Positions 24,041-32,333 are shown, numbered from the stretch's first letter. The stretch is DNA of 57,452 nt from Actinomycetota bacterium (GCA_005885555.1 VAWN01000005.1:1-57452); one strand, 5' to 3'. Notes: generated from the letters alone by a model not told the origin. Numbers and translations are program-made.

Positions 24041-25519
24041 TCAGCGCTTGGTTACCGGTATCGACAGCACCGCCTCGGTACCGGTGATCGGTCGCGGGTG
24101 CAGCACGATGGTGCCGCGCAGTTCGCCGGCCACGAGGGTGCGGACGATCTGCAGCCCGAGCCGCTCGCTGCTGTCCAGGTCGAAGTCCTGCGGCAGGCCC
24201 TTGCCGGTGTCGGCGACGGTGACGTGCAGTTCCTTGCCCTGCCGGCTGGCGGTCACCGCGACCTCGCCGCCGTCGCCCTCGGCGAAGCCGTGCCCGACGG
24301 CGTTGACCAGCAGCTCGTTGAGCACCATGACCAGCGGCGTGGCGATCTCCGCCGGGAGTACCCCGAACCGGCCCTCCCGCCGGATCGTCACCTTGGCGTC
24401 GGAGGCGGCCACCTCCGCGGCCGCGGAGGCGACCCGGTCGACGATGCCGTCGAACTCCACCACCTCGTCGGAGGTCATCGCCAGGGTCTCGTGGACGAGG
24501 GCGATCGACGCCACCCGCCGTACCGACTCCTCCAGCGCGACCCGCGCGGCCGGTGCCCGGCGGGCCTGCAGCCGCAACAGCGCGGCGACCGTCTGCAGGT
24601 TGTTCTTCACCCGGTGGTGGATCTCCCGGATGGTCGCGTCCTTGGTCATCAGCGCGAGGTCGCGCCGCCGTACCTCGGTGAGGTCGCGGATCAGGACCAG
24701 CGCGCCGATCGGTACCCCGCCGGGCTTCAGCGGAATCGCGCGCATGAGCACCGAGGCGCCGCGGGCGCTCATCTCCTTGCGGCCCGGCTGAACACCGCCC
24801 ACCGCGGTCCGGATCCGGCGGCTGAGCTCGGTGCCCTCCAGCGGGTCGTCGGCCAGGCGGGCGACCACCGCGGCCAGGTCTTCGCCCACCAGATGGGCGG
24901 GCAGTCCCAGCCGGCGGAACGCGGACTGCGCGTTCGGACTGGCGTAGCTGACGCTGCCGGAGGCGTCGAGCCGGATCAACCCGTCGCCGACCCGCGGGGC
25001 GGCGGCCGGTTCGCTGGCCTTGCTCGGCGGCGGCGGGAAGGCGCCGTCGGCCACCATCTGGGCGAGGTCGTCCGCGGTGGTGAGGTAGTTGAGTTCCAGC
25101 TGGCTCGGGGTACGCGCGGTGGACAGGTTGGTGTCCCGCCCGACGACCGCGATGACGGCCGGGCTGCCCTTGCGCCGCACCGGGATCGCCTCGTGCCGGG
25201 CCGGGGTGTCGCCGTACCAGACCGGGTCACCCTCGCGCCAGATCCGGCCCTGGCTGCGCGCGATGTGCAGGTGCGCCACCTCGGCACCGCCGGACACCCG
25301 GCCCACCTGGTCGTCCTGGTACGCCGTCGGGGCGGTCACCGGCCGGACCTGCGCGACGCACAGGTACTCCTCGCCGGACCCGACCGGTACCCACAGCAGC
25401 AGGTCGGCGAAGGACAGGTCGGAGATCAGCTGCCAGTCACCGGCGAGCCGGTGCAGGTGCTCGACGTCGTCGCCGGCGAGGGACGTGTGCTCCAGGACGA
25501 GATCGCGGAGGGTGGACAC
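24041..25519 (-). CDS. pdtaS: PdtaS-type sensor histidine kinase (GAF-PAS-HisKA_2)
   Basis: The 492-residue kinase is soluble. An N-terminal GAF domain (residues about 10-150, ADLLLWVPVGSGEEYLCVAQVRP) is followed by a PAS domain (about 175-275, DGLIRLDASGSVSYASPN). The HisKA_2 phosphoacceptor block is MTKDATIREIHHRVKNNLQT and the ATPase domain has LNELLVNAVGHGF and VADTGKGLP. This is the PdtaS arrangement, whose partner PdtaR is an antitermination-type RNA-binding response regulator; no pdtaR gene is present here. In Mycobacterium tuberculosis pdtaS is beside whiB1. The start is GTG. Confidence 0.93.
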   Translation of the reverse strand: MSTLRDLVLEHTSLAGDDVEHLHRLAGDWQLISDLSFADLLLWVPVGSGEEYLCVAQVRPVTAPTAYQDDQVGRVSGGAEVAHLHIARSQGRIWREGDPVWYGDTPARHEAIPVRRKGSPAVIAVVGRDTNLSTARTPSQLELNYLTTADDLAQMVADGAFPPPPSKASEPAAAPRVGDGLIRLDASGSVSYASPNAQSAFRRLGLPAHLVGEDLAAVVARLADDPLEGTELSRRIRTAVGGVQPGRKEMSARGASVLMRAIPLKPGGVPIGALVLIRDLTEVRRRDLALMTKDATIREIHHRVKNNLQTVAALLRLQARRAPAARVALEESVRRVASIALVHETLAMTSDEVVEFDGIVDRVASAAAEVAASDAKVTIRREGRFGVLPAEIATPLVMVLNELLVNAVGHGFAEGDGGEVAVTASRQGKELHVTVADTGKGLPQDFDLDSSERLGLQIVRTLVAGELRGTIVLHPRPITGTEAVLSIPVTKR

Positions 25520-25570
25520 GTGCCAAGCCTGCCATGCCGATCGGGTACCGCGCGGAGTAGCCTCCGACTC

Positions 25571-26011
25571 GTGTTCCGAGCAGCCCGCGCATTCCTGGTG
25601 ACCGCGCTGGTGCTCGCCGTCGCGGCGGGTTGCGGGTGGATCGCCGCCTCGGGTAGGCCGGCCGGGAAGCCGGACGCCTTCGTCCTGCGCGGCCACGTCG
25701 CGGTACCGGTGGCGGCCGGCGACACCCGGCCGGACGGCGCGGCGTGCGCCGCGACGGTACCCGGTGTCGTGGCGGGCGCGCCGGTGCGGGTCACCGGGCC
25801 GGACGGCAAGCTCATGGGTACCGGCAGCCTCGGCAACGGTGTCATCGCGCACGGCGCCGACGGATCCAGCTGCGACTTCCCGTTCCAGATCGCCGGGGTA
25901 CACGGCGGGGTGGACAACTACGACATCGCGGTCGCCGACCAGCCGCCGCAGCGGTTCCCGGCCAAGGACCTGCGCGAGAACGCCGACGCGATCATCCGGA
26001 TCAGCGGGTGA
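25571..26011 (+). CDS. Small secreted lipoprotein of unknown function
   Basis: The 146-residue protein starts with a lipoprotein signal (FLVTALVLAVAAGC), with the lipidated cysteine at residue 21. The mature part is a small beta-rich domain (FVLRGHVAVP, GAPVRVTGPDGKLMGTGSLG, SSCDFPFQIAGV) with two further cysteines that could form a disulfide. I do not recognise the family by name. It diverges from pdtaS across about 51 nt, an arrangement that could mean shared promoter elements. The start is GTG. Confidence 0.8.
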   Translation: MFRAARAFLVTALVLAVAAGCGWIAASGRPAGKPDAFVLRGHVAVPVAAGDTRPDGAACAATVPGVVAGAPVRVTGPDGKLMGTGSLGNGVIAHGADGSSCDFPFQIAGVHGGVDNYDIAVADQPPQRFPAKDLRENADAIIRISG

Positions 26012-26020
26012 GCTCCCGGA

Positions 26021-27076
26021 TCACCGGGTGACGGTCACCTTGGACAGTCCGCGTGGCGCGTCCGGGTCCTCGCCGCGGGCCAGCGCGAGGGCCAGCGCCA
26101 GCCGTTGCAGCGGCAGGATGTCCAGCAGCGGCGCGTAGCGCTCGTCGACGGCCGGGGTACCGATCCGCAGCGCCGCACCGTCCACATCGGACGCTCCGAC
26201 GGTCACCACGTCGGCCCGGCGCTCGCCGAGCCGGGCCACCACTTCGCGCATCGAGGCGCCGCCCGGCCCTTCGCCGACGACCGCGAGCACCGGCACGTCC
26301 GGGTCGGTCATCGCCAGCGGACCGTGCAGCAGGTCGGCGCCGGAGAACGCGAGGCCGGCGAGGTACGAGGTCTCCATGAGCTTGAGCGCGGTCTCCCGGG
26401 CGGTCGGGTACGCGTACCCCCGGCCGGTGGTCAGCACGCGGGCGGCGAACCGGTACCGCGGCGCCAGCTGCACCGCCGTCCCGTCCGCCAGTACCGCGGC
26501 GGCCAGGTCCGGCAGCTCGGACAGCGCGGCCCGTTCGGCTTCGGGCAGCCGACCGTTTCCGGCGCGTACGCCCTCCACCAGCATCAGCAGCGCGAGCAGT
26601 TCGGCGGTGTAGGTCTTGGTCGCGGCGACCGCCCGCTCGTGCCCGGCGGCCACGTCGATGTGCAGCTCGGCCGCCCCGGCCAGCGGCGACTGCGGGTTGT
26701 TCGTGACAGCCAGGGTCAGCGCGCCGGACCCGCGCGCGGCGGCGAGCACCTGTACCAGGTCGGACGAGCCGCCGCTCTGCGACACTCCGACGACCAGCGC
26801 GTCGCGCAGGTCCGGCCGGGCGCCGTACAGGGTGACCGCGGACGGGCTGGCCAACCCGGCCGGAATGCCCAGCCGGATCTCGGTCAGGTAAGCGGCGTAG
26901 AGGGCCGCATGGTCGGAGGTACCCCGGGCGGTGAAGACGACGTGCCGCGGTGCGCGCTCCGCGACCCGGGCCGCGACCTGGGCAATCGCGTCCGTAGGTG
27001 CGGCGGACAGCAGCCGCGCATAGCATTCCGGCTGCTCAGCGATGTCCAATGCCATTCCGTTGCCACGCTCGGCCAC
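26021..27076 (-). CDS. SIS-domain sugar-phosphate isomerase/deaminase (GlmS C-terminal type)
   Basis: The 351-residue protein consists of two SIS domains like the isomerase half of glucosamine-6-phosphate synthase, without the glutaminase half. The first has VFTARGTSDHAALYAAYL and VGVSQSGGSSDLVQVL; the second has TTGRGYAYPTARETALKLME and ADLLHGPLAM. Stand-alone proteins of this build act as glucosamine-6-phosphate deaminases (NagB-II) or related ketose/amino-sugar isomerases. This fits an amino-sugar diet, as suggested by the sugar operon at 4.3-11 kb, but the link is inference. The GTG at 27076 has GGAGG 4 nt upstream; an ATG seven codons later is an alternative. Confidence 0.85.
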   Translation of the reverse strand: MAERGNGMALDIAEQPECYARLLSAAPTDAIAQVAARVAERAPRHVVFTARGTSDHAALYAAYLTEIRLGIPAGLASPSAVTLYGARPDLRDALVVGVSQSGGSSDLVQVLAAARGSGALTLAVTNNPQSPLAGAAELHIDVAAGHERAVAATKTYTAELLALLMLVEGVRAGNGRLPEAERAALSELPDLAAAVLADGTAVQLAPRYRFAARVLTTGRGYAYPTARETALKLMETSYLAGLAFSGADLLHGPLAMTDPDVPVLAVVGEGPGGASMREVVARLGERRADVVTVGASDVDGAALRIGTPAVDERYAPLLDILPLQRLALALALARGEDPDAPRGLSKVTVTR

Positions 27077-27128
27077 GGCGCCTCCGATCAGATTCCGCGC
27101 GAAGTGTGCGCAGTGTTGCACATTTGAC

Positions 27129-27140
27129 TGATCGAGATCA
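27129..27140. promoter_or_regulatory. Small inverted repeat upstream of the SIS gene
   Basis: TGATC and GATCA arms flank a 2-nt centre in a locally AT-rich stretch about 55 nt before the SIS start. It could be a repressor operator near a TATCAT -10-like box (27141-27146, minus strand). It does not match the DasR consensus. Confidence 0.35.
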
Positions 27141-27254
27141 ATGATACCGCGCACAAACGCGCAACCCTGCGGAGCGGGTGACTCAGTGCCTTCGTAGTCG
27201 GAGGGGTGACCGCAAGCGCGCCGCTCGTCGTCGGCCGCCGTTCGCAGCGCGCCG

Positions 27255-28841
27255 CTACGAAGCGGCCGGTGCGAACTCCTCCGCCGCCTCCGCCGCCGCG
27301 GCCGGTTGCTCGGCGCGGGCCGCGGCGCCCGGGCCGCCACGCAGCGGTACGTGCCGGATGAACACCGCCAGCACCGGCACCAGTACCGCGACGAACGTCG
27401 CCCAGAAGAACACCGCCGCGGTACCCGAGGCGATGCCGTGCAGCAGCGCCGTCACCCGGTCGGCCGGCAGGTTCCGGAGCTGGGCGGCGGTCAGGCCGGA
27501 CACGCCGCCGCCGGAGGACAGCCGACCGGCCGCCGCGGCGCCGAGCCGGGTGGTCAGGTCGTCGGTCAGCACCCGGTTGAAGACCGCACCGGCGAGCGCG
27601 ACGCCGAACGAGCCGCCGATCGAGCGGAAGAACGCCGAGGCGCTGCTGGCCACGCCCAGGTCCCTGGGCTCCACGCTGTTCTGCGAGATCAGCATCGTGG
27701 TCTGCATCAGGAAGCCCATGCCCAGACCGAGTACCGCCATGAACAGCGCGGTGCGCGCCTTGCCGGTGTCCATGTCCAAGGTGGACAGCAGCACCATGCC
27801 GACGACCATGATCAGCCCGCCGAGCACGGGGAAGATCCGGTACCGGCCGGTACGCGTGATCAACTGGCCGGCGAGGAGCGAGGTCACCAGTACCCCGCCC
27901 ATCATCGGCAGCAGCAACAGGCCCGAGTTCGTCGCCGAGGCGCCCTGTACCACCTGCTGGTACAGGGGCAGGTAGCTGATCGCGCCGAACATCGCGAAGC
28001 CGAGCAGGAACCCGATCACCACGCTCAGCGTGAAGTTGCGGTTGCGGAACAGCCCGAGCGACAGTACCGGTTCCGCCGCGCCGCGCTCGACGGCGACGAA
28101 CGCGGCCAGCGACACCAGGGCCAGGCCGGCCAGTCCCAGTACCTGCCAGGACAGCCAGGCGTATTGGTGGCCGCCCCAGGTGGTGATCAGTACCAGCGCG
28201 GTGATGCCGACCGCGAGCAGGCCCGCGCCCAGCCAGTCGATGCGGTGCTCGGTGCGGTGCCTGGGCAGGCGCAGCCGGACCGCCAGCAGGACCAGCGCGA
28301 CGGCACCGACCGGCAGGTTGACGTAGAACGCCCACCGCCAGCTCAGGTGGTCGGTGATGTACCCGCCGACCAGCGGCCCGGCCACCGTCGCCACGGCCAT
28401 CACCGCGGCGATGTACCCCTGGTACCGGCCGCGCTCGCGGGGCGGTACCAGGTCGCCGATGATCGCCATCGCGCCGACCAGCAGGCCGCCGGCGCCGAGC
28501 CCCTGCAGCGCACGGAAGCCGATCAGCTGCGCCATGCTGTGTGCCGCTCCGGACAGCGCCGAGCCGATCAGGAAGATCACGATCGAGGTCAGGAAGATGC
28601 TCTTGCGCCCGTACAGGTCGCTGATCTTGCCCCACAGCGGGGTGGAGACGCTGGTACCCAGCACGTAGGCGGTGATCACCCACGGCAGGTGGGCGAGGCC
28701 GTGCAGCTCGCCGACGATGCGCGGCATCGCGGTGCTGACGATCATGTTGTCGAGCATCGCGAGCAGGATCGCCGTGAGCAGGCCGGGCAGTACCGCCAGC
28801 ACATCCCGGCGCGACACAGGCATGGCCTGGGTATCGGACAC
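27255..28841 (-). CDS. MFS multidrug efflux transporter, DHA2 (14-helix) family
   Basis: The 528-residue protein has 14 predicted helices. The first motif D-type block reads LDNMIVSTAMPRIVGEL. Motif A is GKISDLYGRKSIF, and the motif C antiporter signature lies in MAVATVAGPLVGGYI. These place it with EmrB/QacA proton antiporters that expel drugs. The tail after about residue 500 is Ala/Glu-rich. It is divergent from a TetR gene, with two operator-like palindromes between them, so repression by that TetR protein and induction by a drug are expected. The start is GTG with GGGGGAG upstream. Confidence 0.93.
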   Translation of the reverse strand: MSDTQAMPVSRRDVLAVLPGLLTAILLAMLDNMIVSTAMPRIVGELHGLAHLPWVITAYVLGTSVSTPLWGKISDLYGRKSIFLTSIVIFLIGSALSGAAHSMAQLIGFRALQGLGAGGLLVGAMAIIGDLVPPRERGRYQGYIAAVMAVATVAGPLVGGYITDHLSWRWAFYVNLPVGAVALVLLAVRLRLPRHRTEHRIDWLGAGLLAVGITALVLITTWGGHQYAWLSWQVLGLAGLALVSLAAFVAVERGAAEPVLSLGLFRNRNFTLSVVIGFLLGFAMFGAISYLPLYQQVVQGASATNSGLLLLPMMGGVLVTSLLAGQLITRTGRYRIFPVLGGLIMVVGMVLLSTLDMDTGKARTALFMAVLGLGMGFLMQTTMLISQNSVEPRDLGVASSASAFFRSIGGSFGVALAGAVFNRVLTDDLTTRLGAAAAGRLSSGGGVSGLTAAQLRNLPADRVTALLHGIASGTAAVFFWATFVAVLVPVLAVFIRHVPLRGGPGAAARAEQPAAAAEAAEEFAPAAS

Positions 28842-28873
28842 AGTAGGCTCCCCCGGTATCCTGGAAACACTTA

Positions 28874-28913
28874 CTTGCCGTACGGTAAGCTAGTTACTTG
28901 CCGGCCGTCAAGT
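28874..28913. promoter_or_regulatory. Tandem TetR operators between MFS and tetR genes
   Basis: Two near-perfect palindromes, CTTGCCGTACGGTAAG (28874-28889) and ACTTGCCGGCCGTCAAGT (28896-28913), share the half-site ACTTGCCG. Their starts are 22 nt apart, about two helical turns, so two dimers could bind on one face. They lie between the divergent starts. Confidence 0.7.
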
Positions 28914-28950
28914 AGGTGGCGGTGGACAGCGACGCGAGGCAGAGACGATC

Positions 28951-29535
28951 ATGAGAGAACAGGGCGACACCCGGTCCCGCATCCAGCAGGTGGCCCTGGA
29001 GCTGTTCACCGAGCACGGGTACGAGGCGACCTCACTGCGGGAGATCGCCGAGCGGCTCGGCGTCACCAAGGCGGCGCTGTACTACCACTTCAAGACCAAG
29101 GAGGACATCGTCGCGTCCTTCATGGAGGACCGGGCGGCCGCGCTGCAGGAGATCGTCACCTGGGCCCAGGGGCAGCCGCGGACGGTGGAGACCCGGCGGG
29201 AGGTGCTGCGCCGGTACGCCGCCCTGATGACCAGCAGCCGGCACCACCAGGTGATGCGGTTCCTCGAACGCAACCAGACCGCGCTGCGCAGCCATCCGAA
29301 GAGCGAGCGCATGCGGGAGATCATGTACACGGTCATGGACCTGTTGAGCTCGCCCGGCGATCCGCTGCCGGTACGGGTGAAGTGTTCGGTGGCCCTGTTC
29401 GCCATGCACGCGACCTGGTTCATCGACCAGGACGGCGGCTACACCGACGACGAGCGCACCGACGCCGCGCTGGCCGTCGCGCTCGAACTGGTGGAGTCGG
29501 CCGCCGCCGAGGCGGAACGGTCTGTTACCCGATGA
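28951..29535 (+). CDS. TetR family regulator of the adjacent efflux pump
   Basis: The 194-residue repressor has a standard N-terminal DNA-binding domain: RIQQVALELFTEHGYEATSL, then REIAERLGVTKAALYYHFKTKEDI. The C-terminal ligand domain contains a segment with FLERNQTALRSHPKSERM. It is divergent from the DHA2 pump, with two palindromic operators between the genes. It therefore most likely represses both itself and the pump. The ATG start is clear. Confidence 0.93.
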   Translation: MREQGDTRSRIQQVALELFTEHGYEATSLREIAERLGVTKAALYYHFKTKEDIVASFMEDRAAALQEIVTWAQGQPRTVETRREVLRRYAALMTSSRHHQVMRFLERNQTALRSHPKSERMREIMYTVMDLLSSPGDPLPVRVKCSVALFAMHATWFIDQDGGYTDDERTDAALAVALELVESAAAEAERSVTR

Positions 29536-29541
29536 CCGCGA

Positions 29542-29757
29542 TTACTCGATGACCGCGATCAGGTCGCCCTCCTGGACGACGTCGCCCTCGTTGACGGCCA
29601 GCTGCTGGACGACTCCGTCGGACTCCGCGAGGACCGGGATCTCCATCTTCATCGACTCCAGGATGACCAGGGTGTCGCCCTCGGTCACCTCGTCCCCGGT
29701 GCTGGCGACCACCTTCCACACGTTGGCCACCATCTCGGCGCGGATCTCCTCGGCCAT
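29542..29757 (-). CDS. Stand-alone biotinyl domain protein (TB7.3-like)
   Basis: The 71-residue protein is just one biotinyl/lipoyl domain. The biotinylation motif is ESMKMEIPV, with the lysine at about residue 37, flanked by the usual hinge glycines (TGDEVTEGDTLVIL and VNEGDVVQEGDLIAVIE). It matches mycobacterial TB7.3 (Rv3221c) in size and position beside rsrA/sigH. It probably carries biotin for an acyl-CoA carboxylase whose other subunits are elsewhere. Initiation is at ATG. Confidence 0.94.
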   Translation of the reverse strand: MAEEIRAEMVANVWKVVASTGDEVTEGDTLVILESMKMEIPVLAESDGVVQQLAVNEGDVVQEGDLIAVIE

Positions 29758-29828
29758 GCGTCCAGCCTCTCTGACTCACCTCGGCGTGCGATCAGTATCC
29801 AACCACGGATCGGCCGCCGCAGGGCCGG

Positions 29829-29834
29829 TAAGAT
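29829..29834 (+). promoter_or_regulatory. -10-like element for the bL37 gene
   Basis: TAAGAT occurs about 42 nt before the bL37 ATG. No convincing -35 was found, so this is only a candidate. Confidence 0.35.
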
Positions 29835-29875
29835 GCCCAGGTTGATTCGCCGACGTTTGCCAGAGAGGTTCGGCC

Positions 29876-29950
29876 ATGGCCAAGAAGTCCCGAAAGAAGA
29901 AGGCACGCAGGAAGAGCGCGGCCAACCACGGCAAGCGCCCCAACTCCTGA
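29876..29950 (+). CDS. 50S ribosomal protein bL37
   Basis: The 24-residue, very basic product starts MAKKSRKKKARRKSAANHG and ends KRPNS. It matches the tiny actinobacterial large-subunit protein bL37 first recognised in mycobacterial ribosome structures, especially in the ANHGKRPN tail. GAGAGG lies 6-8 nt before the ATG. It sits between the biotinyl-protein gene and rsrA on the opposite strand to both. It is easily missed because of its size. Confidence 0.85.
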   Translation: MAKKSRKKKARRKSAANHGKRPNS

Positions 29951-29990
29951 GGCGTACCGCCCGTTCCGGCGCGTCGCCGGGGCGGGCGGC

Positions 29991-30275
29991 TCACTCGGCC
30001 AGGTACTCGTGCGCCTCGGCCTCGACCACGAACTCCATCAGCTTGGCGCGCAGCCGCTCGCGCAGCCCGTCGGGTGCCCGCTCGGCACCGCAGCAGCGGG
30101 CGACCAGTATCTTGACCTCCTGCTCGATGCCGTATTCCCGAAGGCACGGCGAGCACTCGTCCAGATGCTCGCGGATGAGCTCGCGCCGGTCGTCGTCGCA
30201 CTCCAGATCGAGGTACAGGTAGACCTCGGCGAGCACGTCGCGGCAGTCGGTCTTGTGCGGTTCGCCACAGCTCAT
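29991..30275 (-). CDS. rsrA: Zinc-binding anti-sigma factor RsrA/RshA
   Basis: This is a redox-sensing anti-sigma factor that holds SigR inactive until thiol oxidation expels zinc. The 94-residue protein has the ZAS motif H-x3-C-x2-C (EHLDECSPCLREYG) and an upstream cysteine in KTDCRDVLAEVYLYLDLEC. Extra cysteines (CC near residue 61) lie outside the core motif. It starts 5 nt after the sigR stop, so both are made from one transcript. It matches the sigR-rsrA / sigH-rshA pair. Confidence 0.95.
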   Translation of the reverse strand: MSCGEPHKTDCRDVLAEVYLYLDLECDDDRRELIREHLDECSPCLREYGIEQEVKILVARCCGAERAPDGLRERLRAKLMEFVVEAEAHEYLAE

Positions 30276-30280
30276 TTTTC

Positions 30281-31123
30281 CTACGCCTCCAGGCCGGCCG
30301 AGGCATCCGCGGGCAGGTCGGCACCGCCCCGGGTCAGTCCCCGCTCGGCAGCGTAACCCTCCAGCAGCCGGCGGAGGTTGCGCCGGCCGCGGTGCAGGCG
30401 CGACATCACGGTACCGATGGGGGTACCCATGATGTCCGCGATCTCCTTGTACGAGAACCCCTCGACGTCGGCGAGGTAGACGGCCAGCCGGAAGTCCTCG
30501 GGAAGCGCCTGCAACGCCTCCTTGATGTCGGAGTCCGGCAACCGGTCCAGCGCCTCGGTCTCGGCCGACCGCAGCCCGCTGGACGTGTGCGACTCCGCCG
30601 AGGCGAGCTGCCAGTCGGTGATCTCCTCGGTCGGCGACTGGATCGGCTGGCGCTGGCGTCGCCGGTACGAGTTGATGTAGGTGTTGGTCAGGATCCGGTA
30701 CAGCCAGGCTTTGAGGTTGGTGCCCTCTTCGAACTGGTGAAAGGCGGCGAAGGCCTTGAGGAACGTCTCCTGCACGAGGTCTTCGGCGTCGGCCGGGTTA
30801 CGGGTCATCCGCAGGGCGGCGGCGAACAGCTGATCCACAAAGGGCAACGCGTCCCGCTCGAACCGGGCGCGCCGCTGATCGGTCCGTTCGGCCTGAGCCA
30901 ATCGATTCGCCCTCCTCGGCTGTTCCGCAGAGGATACGCCGGGCGCGTGTTGGAGTGGCTGAGAACCCAGCGCGCTGTCGCGGTCCACCGGCCACTCCGG
31001 TGCATACAGCAACTGGCGTACCAGTCGCTGTGGATCTGCCTGGCTGGGCCTCATCTGGGTGGCCACGCTGCCCCTTCCGCTCGGGTCGTCCGGCGGGTGT
31101 AACAGCGTGGTACCGGGGATCAT
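30281..31123 (-). CDS. sigR: Oxidative-stress sigma factor SigR/SigH with an N-terminal extension
   Basis: The ECF sigma factor has region 2 in [20 protein letters not shown] and [17 protein letters not shown]. Region 4 is in [20 protein letters not shown] and [20 protein letters not shown]. The full frame from the ATG at 31123 gives 280 residues, 74 more than the form starting at TTG 30901. The TTG is preceded by a perfect AGGAGG and gives a 206-residue protein of ordinary size ([17 protein letters not shown]). In Streptomyces coelicolor a similar N-terminally extended isoform exists that is induced but unstable or differently expressed. Here a SigR-type promoter overlaps the long start, so its transcripts can encode only the short form. 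It is followed by rsrA. Confidence 0.95.
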   Translation of the reverse strand: MIPGTTLLHPPDDPSGRGSVATQMRPSQADPQRLVRQLLYAPEWPVDRDSALGSQPLQHAPGVSSAEQPRRANRLAQAERTDQRRARFERDALPFVDQLFAAALRMTRNPADAEDLVQETFLKAFAAFHQFEEGTNLKAWLYRILTNTYINSYRRRQRQPIQSPTEEITDWQLASAESHTSSGLRSAETEALDRLPDSDIKEALQALPEDFRLAVYLADVEGFSYKEIADIMGTPIGTVMSRLHRGRRNLRRLLEGYAAERGLTRGGADLPADASAGLEA

Positions 31124-31126
31124 TCC
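31101..31126 (-). promoter_or_regulatory. SigR-dependent autoregulatory promoter
   Basis: On the minus strand GGAAT (31126-31122) is followed after exactly 18 nt by GTT (31103-31101). This is the SigR/SigH consensus GGAAT-N18-GTT. The -35 element overlaps the ATG of the long sigR start (ggaATG), so transcription would begin inside the long frame and upstream of the short TTG start at 30901. Confidence 0.85.
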
Positions 31127-31132
31127 ACCCGG

Positions 31133-31162
31133 CCCCGGCGGACGCCGGGTGCGCCGCCGGGG
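31133..31162. terminator. Hairpin between the hydrolase gene and sigR
   Basis: CCCCGGCGG and CCGCCGGGG form a perfect 9-bp stem with a 12-nt loop. It lies about 50 nt past the hydrolase stop and about 10 nt before the long sigR start, so it can end the hydrolase transcript. In a read-through RNA it could mask the long sigR start. Confidence 0.6.
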
Positions 31163-31211
31163 CCGGGATGGGCCTGGGAGGTTGGCGGACCTGAGGTACC
31201 GGGTCCACGAG

Positions 31212-31934
31212 CTACAACGACGGCACCGCCCAGCCGTGACGGACCAGCCAGGCCAGCACTGCGGTACCCACGGCGGCCGGATCGCGGCGCAGGTCGTGGC
31301 GCTCGCCGGGCCGCACGCAGAGGTCGATGCCGGGACCCGGCTCGGGCATGCCGAAGGGATCGCGGTCGCCGTTGACCACGAGCGTGGGTACCCCGGTGTC
31401 CAGCTCGTCCGCCCGGGACCGGTCCGGCCGGCCGGGCGGATGCAGCGGGAACGCCAGTGCCACCACGCCGGCCGCGCCGAGCGCGCGGGCGGTCCGGCAG
31501 GCGACCCGGGCGCCGCTGGAGCGGCCGCCGAGTATCAGGTGCGGGGCTTCGGCGCTCAGTGTGGAGACGACGGTGGTCCAGGCCTCGTCGAGCTGGCCGG
31601 CCGGGGCCGGTGCCCGGCGCCCGCGCACCCGGTACGGCTGGGTGACGCGGGCGACCGTGACCGAGGCGGCGAGCACCGCCGCACGGACCGCCAACAGGTC
31701 CGGCGCGTCCACCCCGCCCCCGGCACCATGGCCGAGAACGAGCAGGCTGCGCGCCGGACCTGCGGGCCGGTCCAGGGCGACCAGTGCAGGGCCGAAAGGT
31801 GTGGGTACCTCGGCTTGCCCCTTCAGGAAGCGACGCGGTCGACCAGGTCGACCATCGTGCGCTGCTTCGGAATCAGTTGCAGCACCATGCGACTTTCCGC
31901 CGCGGGTGCCTCCTCCACGTTCTCCGCGCGCCAT
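31212..31934 (-). CDS. Alpha/beta-hydrolase family protein, KANL3/Tex30-like
   Basis: The C-terminal 200 residues form an alpha/beta hydrolase: [18 protein letters not shown] (oxyanion region), the nucleophile elbow [14 protein letters not shown] with the serine, the acid in VNGDRDPFG and the histidine in GERHDLRRD. The substrate is unknown. The start is a problem. The fold begins near [15 protein letters not shown], but no ATG, GTG or TTG occurs in frame between there and an ATG at 31934 that lies well inside the upstream whiB gene. AGGGG sits right after the whiB stop, 9 nt before a GTA codon. The interval given is the full open frame; the true start is probably near 31810. Confidence 0.75.
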   Translation of the reverse strand: MARGERGGGTRGGKSHGAATDSEAAHDGRPGRPRRFLKGQAEVPTPFGPALVALDRPAGPARSLLVLGHGAGGGVDAPDLLAVRAAVLAASVTVARVTQPYRVRGRRAPAPAGQLDEAWTTVVSTLSAEAPHLILGGRSSGARVACRTARALGAAGVVALAFPLHPPGRPDRSRADELDTGVPTLVVNGDRDPFGMPEPGPGIDLCVRPGERHDLRRDPAAVGTAVLAWLVRHGWAVPSL

Positions 31935-32233
31935 GCGACCAGCATCGCTCGTCGCTCACGCGGTGTCGTGGCGCCCCACACGCCATGACAGTCCCCGACA
32001 TCCAGCGCCCAGGCCAGGCAGGCGCCCTGTACCTCACAGGTGCGGCACAGTGCGACGGCCGCGTCGGCCGGTTCGCTGGGTGCAGGGAAGAACGTCTCCG
32101 GATCTACCGTTTGACATACCCCTCGGGTACGCCACCCTGCGTCGTCTTGCCGCTCACTGAAGGCACGCAACAATCGCGGATCTTTTCGTGCAGCGGCGAC
32201 TTCGTGCGGGCGTGGCATTCGCGCCCGAGTCAT
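31823..32233 (-). CDS. WhiB family iron-sulfur transcription factor
   Basis: This is the second WhiB protein of the window, at 136 residues larger than WhiB1. Cluster cysteines are seen in RGVCQTVDPETFFP, ALCRTCEVQGAC and the turn motif is CHGVWGATTPRERRAML. The N-terminal 30 residues and the C-terminal 35 residues ([18 protein letters not shown]) are extensions without a basic AT-hook, so WhiB7 is unlikely. The ATG at 32233 has GGGGGAGG about 7 nt upstream; the open frame continues upstream without support. The gene overlaps or abuts the hydrolase gene. Confidence 0.93.
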   Translation of the reverse strand: MTRARMPRPHEVAAARKDPRLLRAFSERQDDAGWRTRGVCQTVDPETFFPAPSEPADAAVALCRTCEVQGACLAWALDVGDCHGVWGATTPRERRAMLVAWRAENVEEAPAAESRMVLQLIPKQRTMVDLVDRVAS

Positions 32234-32303
32234 TACCCACCTCCCCCGTGGGTCCGGACTGTTCAGCGACGCGGTGGATTTGATGCGGCGCTGCCGGCAG
32301 CGT

Positions 32304-32333
32304 GTTCTACCGCATTTGACGGTACAACGACAA
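32304..32333 (-). promoter_or_regulatory. Candidate promoter of the second whiB gene
   Basis: On the minus strand TTGTCG (32333-32328) and TAGAAC (32309-32304) are separated by 18 nt. The implied leader is about 65 nt. This region is AT-richer than its surroundings. Confidence 0.45.

Noticed and set aside
27077-27180. DasR operator upstream of the SIS gene
   Set aside because: The only dyad is TGATC-GA-GATCA, which does not resemble the DasR consensus with its GGTCTAGACC core.
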